A stretch of DNA of 15,143 nucleotides from JBDTOX01 sp039933015 (GCA_039933015.1 JBDTOX010000099.1:1-15143); one strand, 5' to 3'. Shown: positions 1 to 6,818, counted from the stretch's first letter. The notes: generated from the sequence alone by a model not told the origin. Made by a program: numbers and translations.

Positions 1-84
1 GGAAACGATGACAGTTTCGATACTGACTTTGCAATAATGACCGGCGCACTCAAGAAGCTATTGCCTGCCGTCATTGATGCGTAG
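1..84 (+). CDS. rdgC: C-terminal end of a probable RdgC (recombination-associated protein), partial at the window edge
   Basis: The frame is open from the first base and stops at TAG 82-84, giving 27 residues. The segment FDTDFAIMTG followed by a leucine-rich helix closely resembles the C-terminus of E. coli RdgC (recalled as FDADFILMTGEL..LI..L). RdgC is a ring-forming, nucleoid-associated double-strand DNA-binding protein that modulates RecA. The family usually ends with a short leucine-glycine-glycine-acidic tail. Here the amber codon sits where that leucine is expected, and the frame continues GDEQRNGLV to TAA 112-114, so the protein may be about ten residues shorter than usual. The body of the gene lies outside the window, and the call rests on this short tail only. 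Confidence 0.6.
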   Translation, partial: GNDDSFDTDFAIMTGALKKLLPAVIDA

Positions 85-155
85 GGTGATGAACAACGAA
101 ATGGATTAGTTTAAAAAATATCCAACTTTACACACAGAGAGCCAGCAATTCGCAA

Positions 156-1478
156 ATGCAAACAGAAAACCAAGAGAAACCCAGGCGCGCAGTCGTGGCA
201 GCCGTACAACTGCCAGGCGTGACTGATGTCGAGTTCGAGGCGTCGCTGGCCGAGCTGCGCGATCTGGCTAAAACGCTGGGATTCCAGGTTGTTCATACAT
301 TTACACAGAAGCGTTCCAGCTTCGACTTTACGGCATACCTGGGCGTTGGAAAGCGTGAAGAAATACGCCAGTTTGTACACGGCGAGATTGAGGCTGCCGA
401 ACCTGAAGCAGAGCAGATCGAGGCCCTTCTGGTTGACCACGAGATTTCACCTTCACAGGCCCGCAATCTTGAAAAAGAGATCGGCTGCGAGGTGTTGGAC
501 CGTACCATGGTTATCCTGGAAATATTTCATCGCAACGCGCGTTCCCCAGCGGCACGCGCACAGGTGGAAATCGCCCGCCTAGGCTACATGGCACCTCGTC
601 TGCGCGAGCAGGCGAAACTCGCGGGACCGCAAGGACGGCAGCGAAGTGGCGTTGGTGGCCGTGGAGCCGGCGAGTCGGGTACTGAACTAGACCGGCGAAA
701 GATCCGTGACCGGATCGCTGAATTAAAACTTGAAATCGTCGCGATGGATGCCGATCGCCAGATACAGCGTGCAAGGCGACAAGGTCGGAGGGAACTCGCT
801 AATGTGGCGCTCGTAGGCTACACCAACGCCGGCAAGTCCACTCTGATGCGGGCGCTCACGGGAAGCGAGGTGCTGGTTGCCAACAAGCTCTTCGCTACGC
901 TGGACACAACTGTCCGCGCACTCCACCCAGAGAGCGTGCCACGCATCCTCGTCAGTGACACTGTGGGATTCATCAAGAACTTGCCGCACGGCCTCGTTGC
1001 CTCTTTTAAATCAACACTCGATGAGGCACTTGATGCTTCGCTGTTGCTCCACGTCATCGATGCGAGCGATCCTGGATTTGAGCGTCAACTCGAGGTCACC
1101 AACGAAGTACTTGAGGAGATTGGTGCGCATGACATCCCTCGCATCCACGTATTCAACAAAATCGATCACGTCGGAGATGCCGAGGCACAAGCTGAGTGTG
1201 AAGCTGCGCTCACTGCGAAGTATCCGTCCTGCCATGTAATGAGCGCACGCCGCCCTGAAGACGTTGCCAAGCTGCACCAGCTGATAGTCGAGTTTTTTCA
1301 CCAAGATCTCGTCGAGGACGAGATCTTCCTGCCCTGGTCAGCACAGCAATTGCGCAGTGAAATCTACGCGAACTGCAAGGTGCTGGAGGAGCGTTCAGAC
1401 GAAAAGGGCGCTTTCTTCCGCATTCGAGGTGAGCCCAGTGTATTAAAGAGGCTGCGGGAGCGCTCTGGTCAAGCTTGA
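156..1478 (+). CDS. hflX: HflX-family GTPase, divergent subtype
   Basis: This is a complete 440-residue HflX-like GTPase; E. coli HflX has 426. HflX proteins bind the 50S ribosomal subunit and split or rescue stalled ribosomes, for example in heat shock. The N-terminal HflX domain spans about residues 12-160. A glycine-rich linker (GVGGRGAGES, 165-174) leads into a basic coiled coil (about 178-212). The G domain follows, with G1 GYTNAGKST 221-229, G2 TLDTT 248-252, G3 DTVG 268-271, G4 NKID 334-337 and G5 SAR 363-365. A short C-terminal domain follows. The linker differs from the GIGLRGPGETQLETDRR of canonical HflX, and hfq is not adjacent, so this may be a second HflX-type paralogue. By eye its codons are richer in G and C at third positions than its neighbours. 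The ATG at 156 has only a weak GAGAG 15 bases upstream. The gene ends with tandem stops TGA TAA. Confidence 0.9.
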   Translation: MQTENQEKPRRAVVAAVQLPGVTDVEFEASLAELRDLAKTLGFQVVHTFTQKRSSFDFTAYLGVGKREEIRQFVHGEIEAAEPEAEQIEALLVDHEISPSQARNLEKEIGCEVLDRTMVILEIFHRNARSPAARAQVEIARLGYMAPRLREQAKLAGPQGRQRSGVGGRGAGESGTELDRRKIRDRIAELKLEIVAMDADRQIQRARRQGRRELANVALVGYTNAGKSTLMRALTGSEVLVANKLFATLDTTVRALHPESVPRILVSDTVGFIKNLPHGLVASFKSTLDEALDASLLLHVIDASDPGFERQLEVTNEVLEEIGAHDIPRIHVFNKIDHVGDAEAQAECEAALTAKYPSCHVMSARRPEDVAKLHQLIVEFFHQDLVEDEIFLPWSAQQLRSEIYANCKVLEERSDEKGAFFRIRGEPSVLKRLRERSGQA

Positions 1479-1537
1479 TAAAGTTGGTGTTGGCCGTGCG
1501 TTCACATCCCAAACACGCACTCACGTTGCCAGATCCG

Positions 1538-1552
1538 GGGAATTAAATTCCC
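1538..1552. terminator. Possible weak hairpin downstream of hflX
   Basis: GGGAATT, a single A, then AATTCCC form a perfect 15-base inverted repeat 60 bases after the hflX stop. It would fold as a five-pair stem GGGAA/TTCCC with a TTAAA loop. The following sequence (TGTTAATTTGAG) is T-rich but lacks a true T run, so this is only a weak candidate terminator. Confidence 0.3.
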
Positions 1553-1657
1553 TGTTAATTTGAGTATTGAATGACGAGGATGCCTGAGAAGTGGCTTGTT
1601 TGCTGGCTTAGAAAAGTGGTTACGCATCTGTGGGTATGAGTATCTTGTAAAGTAAGA

Positions 1658-1678
1658 AGCGCCTGTAATTCAGGCGCT
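1658..1678. repeat. Perfect 8-bp inverted repeat with 5-base loop
   Basis: AGCGCCTG (1658-1665), a TAATT loop and CAGGCGCT (1671-1678) form a GC-rich hairpin. The shape resembles an intrinsic terminator, but neither side has a clean T run. On the minus strand the stem is followed by TCTTACTTT, which is somewhat U-rich in RNA. It may be a terminator for minus-strand transcription or a remnant of one. Confidence 0.4.
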
Positions 1679-1963
1679 CATTCGAGCTAATCAATGGCCA
1701 GGGAAGAAATAGTGCTTCTGCTAGCAGCCGCTGGCTGCATCGGTAGCGGTAGCCTTGCTGTGCTTCTACCTTATCGAACAACCCTGCCGCTCGTGGCTCA
1801 ACAAGCGTTGCTAATGGAGAACTGCTTATTCCATACATCAGATCGCTCACCGTAACGTAGGCCCGATGACAGGGCGCGTTCAGGCGCTAATTGCCGACCT
1901 GAATCAGTACTTGTTCAGGGCTTCCTTTGGCGCGATTAGCGCAATAAGGGATCTGCGGACATC

Positions 1964-2371
1964 TCAGGGTTTTGCTGGGTGTGTCAATTCCATCATCTGA
2001 TCGAGAAGCGCTTTTTTCTGGTTTCCGAGTTCCAAAAAGCGTGAATACGCCTGTTCAAGATCCCGGTCGTAATGTTGCAGACGTTCCAGTCGCTCCCGTT
2101 GCAGACGAACATTCTCGTCGTAATCTAGCGTGCTTGCACTGCCCGTCCCCTTGAGGGAATAGCTCTGCATTATGGTCGGAGCGATGTCCTGCAGTGCGTT
2201 GCGACGCAATTCCTGTGTCATCAGGAATTGTTGGTACAAGGATTGTTGTTCCTGTTGCACTTGGTTGACGGCTGCCTCCAACTGAACCAATCTGGGAACT
2301 GGATCGGCGAACACCAGGCAGGAGTTGATTGCAAACTGGATCAGAAGCAGGGTCATAAGCACAGGTTTCAT
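1964..2371 (-). CDS. Exported coiled-coil protein of unknown function
   Basis: I do not recognise the family. The frame can be extended upstream to 2470, but I place the start at ATG 2371. AGGATTAGCC lies just upstream of it as a good ribosome-binding site, and the translation then begins with a classic signal peptide: MKP, a hydrophobic core rich in L/I/F, then SCLVFA before DPVPR. This gives 135 residues. The mature part is hydrophilic, Q/E/L/R-rich and free of cysteine. It looks largely alpha-helical and coiled-coil, with two stretches (about residues 28-65 and 85-125) flanking a glycine/serine/threonine segment. It should reside in the periplasm, or be anchored if the peptide is uncleaved. 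There is no operon partner: it stands alone in a gene-poor patch, with the strong hairpin at 2899-2936 more than 500 bases upstream. Confidence 0.65.
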   Translation of the reverse strand: MKPVLMTLLLIQFAINSCLVFADPVPRLVQLEAAVNQVQQEQQSLYQQFLMTQELRRNALQDIAPTIMQSYSLKGTGSASTLDYDENVRLQRERLERLQHYDRDLEQAYSRFLELGNQKKALLDQMMELTHPAKP

Positions 2372-2898
2372 GGCTAATCCTATGAATTTTTCAATGAGGC
2401 CAGTAGCAACAACTATTGGTGTACACACAACAATTACTAATTTGATCATCGCATTAAACAAAAAGATCATGTCAATCTTACCCGCGTAAGCAGGTATGGA
2501 GGGAGGTTTTCTATAAGAAATAAAAGAAAATCATAAACTTCCAAGGTTGAAATTTAAGATGGTATTCTCTGACAGGACACTTCAGGGTAACTGAGGAAGC
2601 GGAGCCTGGCCTGAAATTAGGAGTCCGGAAGAGTGGCCGGGGGCGGCTACTGATCAAGACACCGTTTGCACAATTGCCTCAAACTCGACCAGGACTTCGG
2701 GTTGCCGCTGCCGGAGATAACTTCAGAATCGCAGTTCCGATTGAGCTTCACTTATACGTCGGTTGTCGAGAAATCACTAAAACACTTACGACCACTAATC
2801 AACTTATGGCCCAGCCATATGCGCCAGGATTTGAGAGCGCGACAAGTGGTACGCCTACGAGATCAAGTTGGAACTACTACACACTAAGCAATTAGACG
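2372..2898. other. Gene-poor stretch; two overlapping open frames without a credible start
   Basis: The plus strand stays open from 2551 to the TAG at 2893-2895 in one frame, and a second frame is open over about 2666-2887. Neither has an ATG near its beginning (only TTG at 2674 or 2666) or a ribosome-binding site. The longer frame encodes no motif I recognise. Its last part is rich in T, S, G, N and Y, ending in a WNYYTLSN-type tail. The frame ends only four bases before the strong hairpin at 2899-2936, which is what one would expect of a transcribed unit. It could be the 3' remnant of a decayed gene or an unannotated RNA. I do not call a gene here. Confidence 0.4.
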
Positions 2899-2936
2899 GC
2901 AATGACAAAGGCCCCTTGCGGGGCCTTTGTCATTGC
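2899..2936. terminator. Very strong bidirectional hairpin terminator
   Basis: A perfect 17-bp stem runs from 2899-2915 to 2920-2936 and closes on a TTGC loop. The core AAAGGCCCC/GGGGCCTTT gives an A-rich 5' side and a T-rich 3' side on both strands, so it can terminate in either direction. The stop codon of the minus-strand gene at 2930-3385 (TGA, 2930-2932) lies inside the outer stem, so translation to the stop would compete with folding of the base of the hairpin but not of its GC core. Confidence 0.85.
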
Positions 2937-3385
2937 ATTGCTGCAACGCCGGATTGACTCCCAACCTCAACCAGGTACGCGGGAACTCCCTCTTCTAGCG
3001 GATTGGGCAGCGGCGACAAGCCCTTAAAGTAGATGCGGTCCGTGTCTTTGTCTTCCAGCGCTTTGGAAAGCTCCATGTGGATCGCCATGAGAATCTGCCC
3101 ATAGGTAAGCTTCTGCTCATCGTTGGTTGCCATTCTGAAGGCGGAGCCCGCGTGCCCATTCAGCGGTTCGAAAAATTCGTATGCTATGTCGATTTTGGAA
3201 AAAGGGGATTCGCCCATGAGAATTTCTGTCATGTCATCGCGGCCCATGTCCTTATGGTTGTGGGCTATCGCCTGGATGAGTTCCGATGTGTTGGCTGGAT
3301 TGCTGTGGTTTTTGAAGGACCACTTCACTCCGTAGAGTAACCATCCCTCTGGGCTATCTTCTTCACTGGTTATAAGGTTGTTCAT
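2930..3385 (-). CDS. Hypothetical cytosolic protein of 151 residues
   Basis: I do not recognise this protein. It starts at ATG 3385 with GGAG nine bases upstream, and a TATAAA box lies at 3410-3415 on the same strand without a good -35. The product is acidic and soluble, with no signal peptide, membrane segment or cysteine. A lone W15 is followed by VKWSFKN, then a histidine/asparagine-rich helix (AIAHNHKDMGRDD) and a conserved-looking aromatic segment IAYEFFEPL. The C-terminal third is proline- and glycine-rich (KGLSPLPNPLEEGVPAYLVEVGS). The body looks like a genuine folded protein rather than a chance frame. Its stop codon lies within the strong hairpin. The flanking DNA has no linked gene from which to guess a role. 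Confidence 0.7.
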   Translation of the reverse strand: MNNLITSEEDSPEGWLLYGVKWSFKNHSNPANTSELIQAIAHNHKDMGRDDMTEILMGESPFSKIDIAYEFFEPLNGHAGSAFRMATNDEQKLTYGQILMAIHMELSKALEDKDTDRIYFKGLSPLPNPLEEGVPAYLVEVGSQSGVAAMQ

Positions 3386-3689
3386 GCTCTAATCTCCGTT
3401 AGTAAGGGTTTTATATTTTTGACTGAGGTGTGCTATTCACATCCGGCCGAAAACGTCTGTGCTGCTGCCAATCACCGTTGCTCTCGCTGGGTTATCCCGC
3501 TCCGCGCAGGCATCAATCTGTACGTGTCTTTCTTGCTTGCTTTCTGTCTTCTAAATGCCGAGTCTGTATGTCATCCAGCCTTCGAGGTGCGGCATTTTAC
3601 CTGCTTTTTCTGGCCATGGTGCTCAGGCGGTCGTTTATCGAGTTGTCCTGTGCCTGCTGTGCGTTAAAGCGGCCGTCCATCGAGATAGG
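3386..3689. other. 304-bp stretch without a convincing gene
   Basis: This lies between the helicase stop and the start of the 151-residue gene. Two long plus-strand frames (3419-3667 and 3430-3693) overlap each other, encode cysteine-rich, low-plausibility proteins and have no ribosome-binding site. On the minus strand, a 27-codon hydrophilic frame begins ATG at 3680, ten bases after the helicase stop, and ends at 3597; it also lacks a Shine-Dalgarno sequence. The stretch should contain the promoter and leader of the 151-residue gene (TATAAA at 3410-3415 on the minus strand). Confidence 0.4.
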
Positions 3690-5942
3690 CTAAGTGCTCT
3701 TATTCTTTGGATCAATGTTCCACCACTTAGGTAATAAATTTATGACTTCAGGTTGCGTGTATCGGTCATCGATTAGATGGATCACGCCTCTGTCATCTTT
3801 GGTCCGAATGACACGGCCAGCAGCTTGCACTACCTTTTGTAAACCGGGATAGAGGTAAGTGTATTCATAGCCCAGGCCAAAAATGGCTTCCATCCGCAAT
3901 CTCATCTGTTCATTGATTTCATTGATTTGTGGCAAGCCTATGGTAGCAATGAAGGCGCCTACAAGCCGGTCACCCGGCAGGTCGATGGCTTCCCCGAATG
4001 AGCCCCCTAGCACGGCAAAGGCGATTCCTGCAGAAGTCGGGGTGAACCGATTAATGAACTGTTCCCGCTCTGTCTCATTCATCATCCTGGACTGCTGTCG
4101 AATGGGGATTTCAGGGAATCGCTCGCTGAACACCGCATAGACTTGTTGCAGGTAATCAAAGCTACTGACAAACAGCAAATAGTTACCAGGCTGATCGCGA
4201 TATTGTTTAGCCATCAGCTGTGCAATCGGCATGATGGAATAGCGGCGTCTAAGAAAGCGCGTAGAGATCTGGTTGACGACCCTGACTTGCAGTTGATCCG
4301 CACTGAAAGGTGACTGCACGTCAATGAAAGGCGTTTTGTCAGGCAACCCCAACATATCGCTATAGAAGTGAGATGGGCTGAGCGTGGCCGAAAACAGGGT
4401 TGAAGATCGCGCCGCTGTAAAACGGCTTTTCAGGAAAGCGGCCGGTACGATATTGCGTATGCATAATGTGGTGCTTTCCTGCAGCAGGCTGGACCGGTCT
4501 TCTGTCCTGGTGATGTCGAACATGGAGTGCGGCCCAAACGCATCTGCCAGATAGGCAAACTGCAATGCATCGAAGTAGAAATTGAGCAGTCCTGCGTCAT
4601 TATGGGTGGGATGTTCCGCCAGGTAATCGGTCACCTTGGTCACTACGCGCTGCAGTGCAAACTGAAACTCTTCATCGATGGCCGGATAGACCTCATAAGC
4701 AGCATGTTGCTGCTGTACCAGCCTGATCCAGCTCAGGCTCAGTTTTTCCAGTACGGATTTCAGCGCCTTGGGTGCCGCCTGCCGCATATGCTCAAAAGCG
4801 TGCTGATTGAGCTCGGCACTGTACATTTTGCGCCCACGTTCAATCATGTTGTGCGCTTCATCCACCAGTATGCTGACGCGCCATTCATTGATGACAGTGC
4901 CTGCGTATAAGACGGCATACAGATCAAAGTAATAGTTATAGTCACCCACGACCACATCGCTCCAGCTTACTAAATCCTGTGCTAAATAGTACGGACAGAT
5001 ATGATGCGTGCGGGCTACGGATTTTATGCTGTCCCTGTCCATGGTGCCTTGTTCCAGCGCTTCCAGCCTGGCTTCTGGGAGCCGGTCGTAAAAGCCTTGG
5101 GCTAGCGGGCAGGAGTCACCGTGGCAGGACTTGTCTGGATGCTCGCAGGCTTTTTCCCTTGCTACCAGCTCAAGCGTACGCAGCTTCAGATCCGGATTGG
5201 AATCATGGATGACGGTAAGGGCATCCAATGCCAGCTTGCGCCCGGAGGTCTTGGCGGTGAGAAAGAATATCTTGTCCAGTTTCTTGTCCGGCATGGCCTT
5301 GAGTAGCGGAAACAGGGTGCCCAGTGTTTTGCCGATACCTGTGGTTGCCTGCGCCAGCAGGCACCTGCCCAGGCTGGCGGTTTTGTAAACAGATTCTGAC
5401 AACTGCCTCTGGCCAGTGCGGAAGGTGGGATGTGGAAACTGCAGCTTGGTTAAATGCTGGTTTCTACTTTGGCGATGCGCAACTTCATGATCCGCCCATT
5501 GCAAGAGCTTCTGGGACTGAGCTGAGAAATAGGCCTCAAGTGCTGCAGCGGTAAAGTGCTCGCTGATCACTTCTTCATTTTTGCTTGAAACGTTGTAATA
5601 CACCAAGGCCAGCGTTATTTCACTGAGTTCCCGCTCCTGGCATAGCAGCCATCCGTAGATTTTGGCCTGTGCCCAGTGCAGGTTTCTGTGATTTTCCGGC
5701 ATGCGCTCAAGATGGCCCTTGAAGGTCTTGATCTCCTCCAGCTGATTGCTATCGGGGTCATAGCCATCGGCACGGCCGCGTACAAAGATGTTCTGGTACT
5801 CGCCAGTAAGCGTGATTTCTGTCTGATAGCTGGAATCGCGGCGCGAAGTCACGGCATGGTGCCCCATCATGCCTTCCAGCGCAGTAGGGGCGGGGGTGAA
5901 GCGCTGGTCCAGGTCACCCATCCTGGCTGTCAGGTCACACAT
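3690..5942 (-). CDS. ATP-dependent DNA helicase: PD-(D/E)XK-like nuclease region fused to DinG/XPD-type Fe-S helicase
   Basis: This is a 750-residue superfamily 2 helicase of the DinG/Rad3 (COG1199) type. These use an iron-sulfur cluster and ATP to unwind DNA 5'-to-3', typically in repair or replication. The N-terminal ~160 residues carry GRADG (D59) and EIK (E70, K72), a RecB/Cas4-like PD-(D/E)XK nuclease signature. The helicase follows: FRTGQR 174-179, Walker A TTGIGKT 200-206, candidate cluster cysteines C266, C273, C278 and C316, DEAH box 361-364, SAT-like motif FSATLS 517-522 and arginine-finger motif QAAGRVIR 706-713. It is full length at the C-terminus. The start is unsettled. The ATG at 5942 has no good ribosome-binding site, and the frame continues upstream through codons reading YVISVRA that look homologous to this family's N-terminus; no ATG, GTG or TTG lies between them and the upstream stop. 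The neighbours are unrelated, so its pathway is inferred from the family only. Confidence 0.88.
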   Translation of the reverse strand: MCDLTARMGDLDQRFTPAPTALEGMMGHHAVTSRRDSSYQTEITLTGEYQNIFVRGRADGYDPDSNQLEEIKTFKGHLERMPENHRNLHWAQAKIYGWLLCQERELSEITLALVYYNVSSKNEEVISEHFTAAALEAYFSAQSQKLLQWADHEVAHRQSRNQHLTKLQFPHPTFRTGQRQLSESVYKTASLGRCLLAQATTGIGKTLGTLFPLLKAMPDKKLDKIFFLTAKTSGRKLALDALTVIHDSNPDLKLRTLELVAREKACEHPDKSCHGDSCPLAQGFYDRLPEARLEALEQGTMDRDSIKSVARTHHICPYYLAQDLVSWSDVVVGDYNYYFDLYAVLYAGTVINEWRVSILVDEAHNMIERGRKMYSAELNQHAFEHMRQAAPKALKSVLEKLSLSWIRLVQQQHAAYEVYPAIDEEFQFALQRVVTKVTDYLAEHPTHNDAGLLNFYFDALQFAYLADAFGPHSMFDITRTEDRSSLLQESTTLCIRNIVPAAFLKSRFTAARSSTLFSATLSPSHFYSDMLGLPDKTPFIDVQSPFSADQLQVRVVNQISTRFLRRRYSIMPIAQLMAKQYRDQPGNYLLFVSSFDYLQQVYAVFSERFPEIPIRQQSRMMNETEREQFINRFTPTSAGIAFAVLGGSFGEAIDLPGDRLVGAFIATIGLPQINEINEQMRLRMEAIFGLGYEYTYLYPGLQKVVQAAGRVIRTKDDRGVIHLIDDRYTQPEVINLLPKWWNIDPKNKST

Positions 5943-6073
5943 TGCCCGGACGGAAATGACATACCTGAAAGGATCGGAGGGGTTTTCTGAAACTACAAGG
6001 CTTTGAGCTAGCTTGATAATTAAAATACTTTCTTACTAATACGTATATGAAAGCAATATCAAACCAACTGCTT

Positions 6074-6706
6074 TTAATGCAGCCTGTTTGGTGAGTAAAC
6101 GGCCAATTGATCATCCTGGTCAAACAAAAAACCCACCTCGCTATTGCGGGTGAGCAGGCTGCTGGCCTTTTGTGCTTTCACATAAGAGGGGAAGACTTGG
6201 GCATTATGTGGTGATGCCCCATAACCGCGTTCGGTATTTCCGTCGGCATCCTTTTTAACGAATGCCAGGTATTCGTTTTCTTCAGGCGTGCACACCACAT
6301 AACCTAGCAATGTTGCCGACTCAGGTATCTTAAAGGCTTCCCTGACAGTATCTTCCGATGGGCTGGCGGTCGCAGTCTCACCTCGTTTATGCTGGATGTT
6401 CATTCTTGGCAGGGCGTGACTGTGCGTGTGGCTATGTGATTTGGTATATTCATCCATAAACTTGGAATAGGCAGCGACAGCTTCTTTATCGCCTACTACC
6501 TCCTGCGTGATGTTGCCACAGCTAGGACACTTCCCCAAAAAGATGCCGTCAATGCCGGGCATGCCCCTGGTGTTTGCATCCTTGATTTCCGTAATCTCGG
6601 TCTGGCAGCTGTTGCACGTCAGTGTGCTTGGCCGGATGGCATCCAATTTGGCTTTGACCTCTTGGATACGGTCCTCTCTGGAACCGCGCTGTTTCGCTTG
6701 ACCCAT
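6074..6706 (-). CDS. Hypothetical zinc-ribbon protein with a histidine-rich stripe
   Basis: This 210-residue protein is of unknown function. It starts at ATG 6706 with AGGAT eight bases upstream. The N-terminus MGQAKQRGSREDR is basic and is followed by a short helix. Two CXXC knuckles, C31/C34 (CNSC) and C60/C63 (CPSC), frame a GMPGIDGIFLG-type loop, which is a zinc-ribbon arrangement. A helix at about 72-88 leads to an alternating SHSHTHSH stripe (residues 90-97, four histidines) that could bind metal or act as a flexible linker. The C-terminal half (about 120-210) looks like a separate small alpha/beta domain. There is no signal peptide or membrane segment, so it is expected in the cytosol. 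It lies 112 bases after the ybiT stop, in the same orientation, and 131 bases before the helicase start. Cotranscription with either is possible but not shown. Confidence 0.7.
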   Translation of the reverse strand: MGQAKQRGSREDRIQEVKAKLDAIRPSTLTCNSCQTEITEIKDANTRGMPGIDGIFLGKCPSCGNITQEVVGDKEAVAAYSKFMDEYTKSHSHTHSHALPRMNIQHKRGETATASPSEDTVREAFKIPESATLLGYVVCTPEENEYLAFVKKDADGNTERGYGASPHNAQVFPSYVKAQKASSLLTRNSEVGFLFDQDDQLAVYSPNRLH

Positions 6707-6730
6707 GTTTCTAATCCTGTCTGGTTTGTA

Positions 6731-6752
6731 ACGGGCAATAAAAGTTGCCCGT
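6731..6752. terminator. Hairpin between ybiT and the zinc-ribbon gene
   Basis: ACGGGCAA (6731-6738), a six-base loop and TTGCCCGT (6745-6752) form a perfect 8-bp stem 67 bases after the ybiT stop and 25 bases before the next start on the minus strand. It has no T run on the minus strand (TACAAACC follows), so it may be a weak terminator, an mRNA-processing or stability element, or a leader structure for the zinc-ribbon gene. Confidence 0.4.
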
Positions 6753-6818
6753 GAAAATGATTTCTCAACCTACTTCTGATAAACAGCTATGGCAGCAAGC
6801 ACCAGGCAAGCGCGTGTC

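Larger units (their letters stand above)
1479..1963. other. 485-bp stretch with no convincing gene
   Basis: The stretch between hflX and the next minus-strand gene holds two inverted repeats (listed separately). It also has a 76-codon minus-strand frame (1620-1850) and a 53-codon plus-strand frame (1694-1855) that overlap on opposite strands. Neither resembles a family I recognise, and neither has a good ribosome-binding site. The plus-strand frame starts with a hydrophobic, alanine/leucine-rich run, but that alone is not evidence of coding. A further pair of short arms, CCTGAA and TTCAGG, lies near 1899-1920. I regard the stretch as intergenic or degenerate accessory DNA. Confidence 0.5.

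Noticed and set aside
1620..1850. 76-codon minus-strand frame in the gap after hflX
   Set aside because: It overlaps a hairpin and an opposite-strand frame, lacks a ribosome-binding site and encodes nothing recognisable.
3419..3693. Two overlapping cysteine-rich plus-strand frames, and a GTTAAAG that looked like an integron attC core site
   Set aside because: The frames overlap and have poor starts. No matching inverse core (RYYYAAC-type) or attC-like palindrome was found in the preceding 150 bases.
5935..6123. 62-codon minus-strand frame across the helicase start and the upstream gap
   Set aside because: It runs into the helicase start in a different frame, has low-plausibility composition and no ribosome-binding site.
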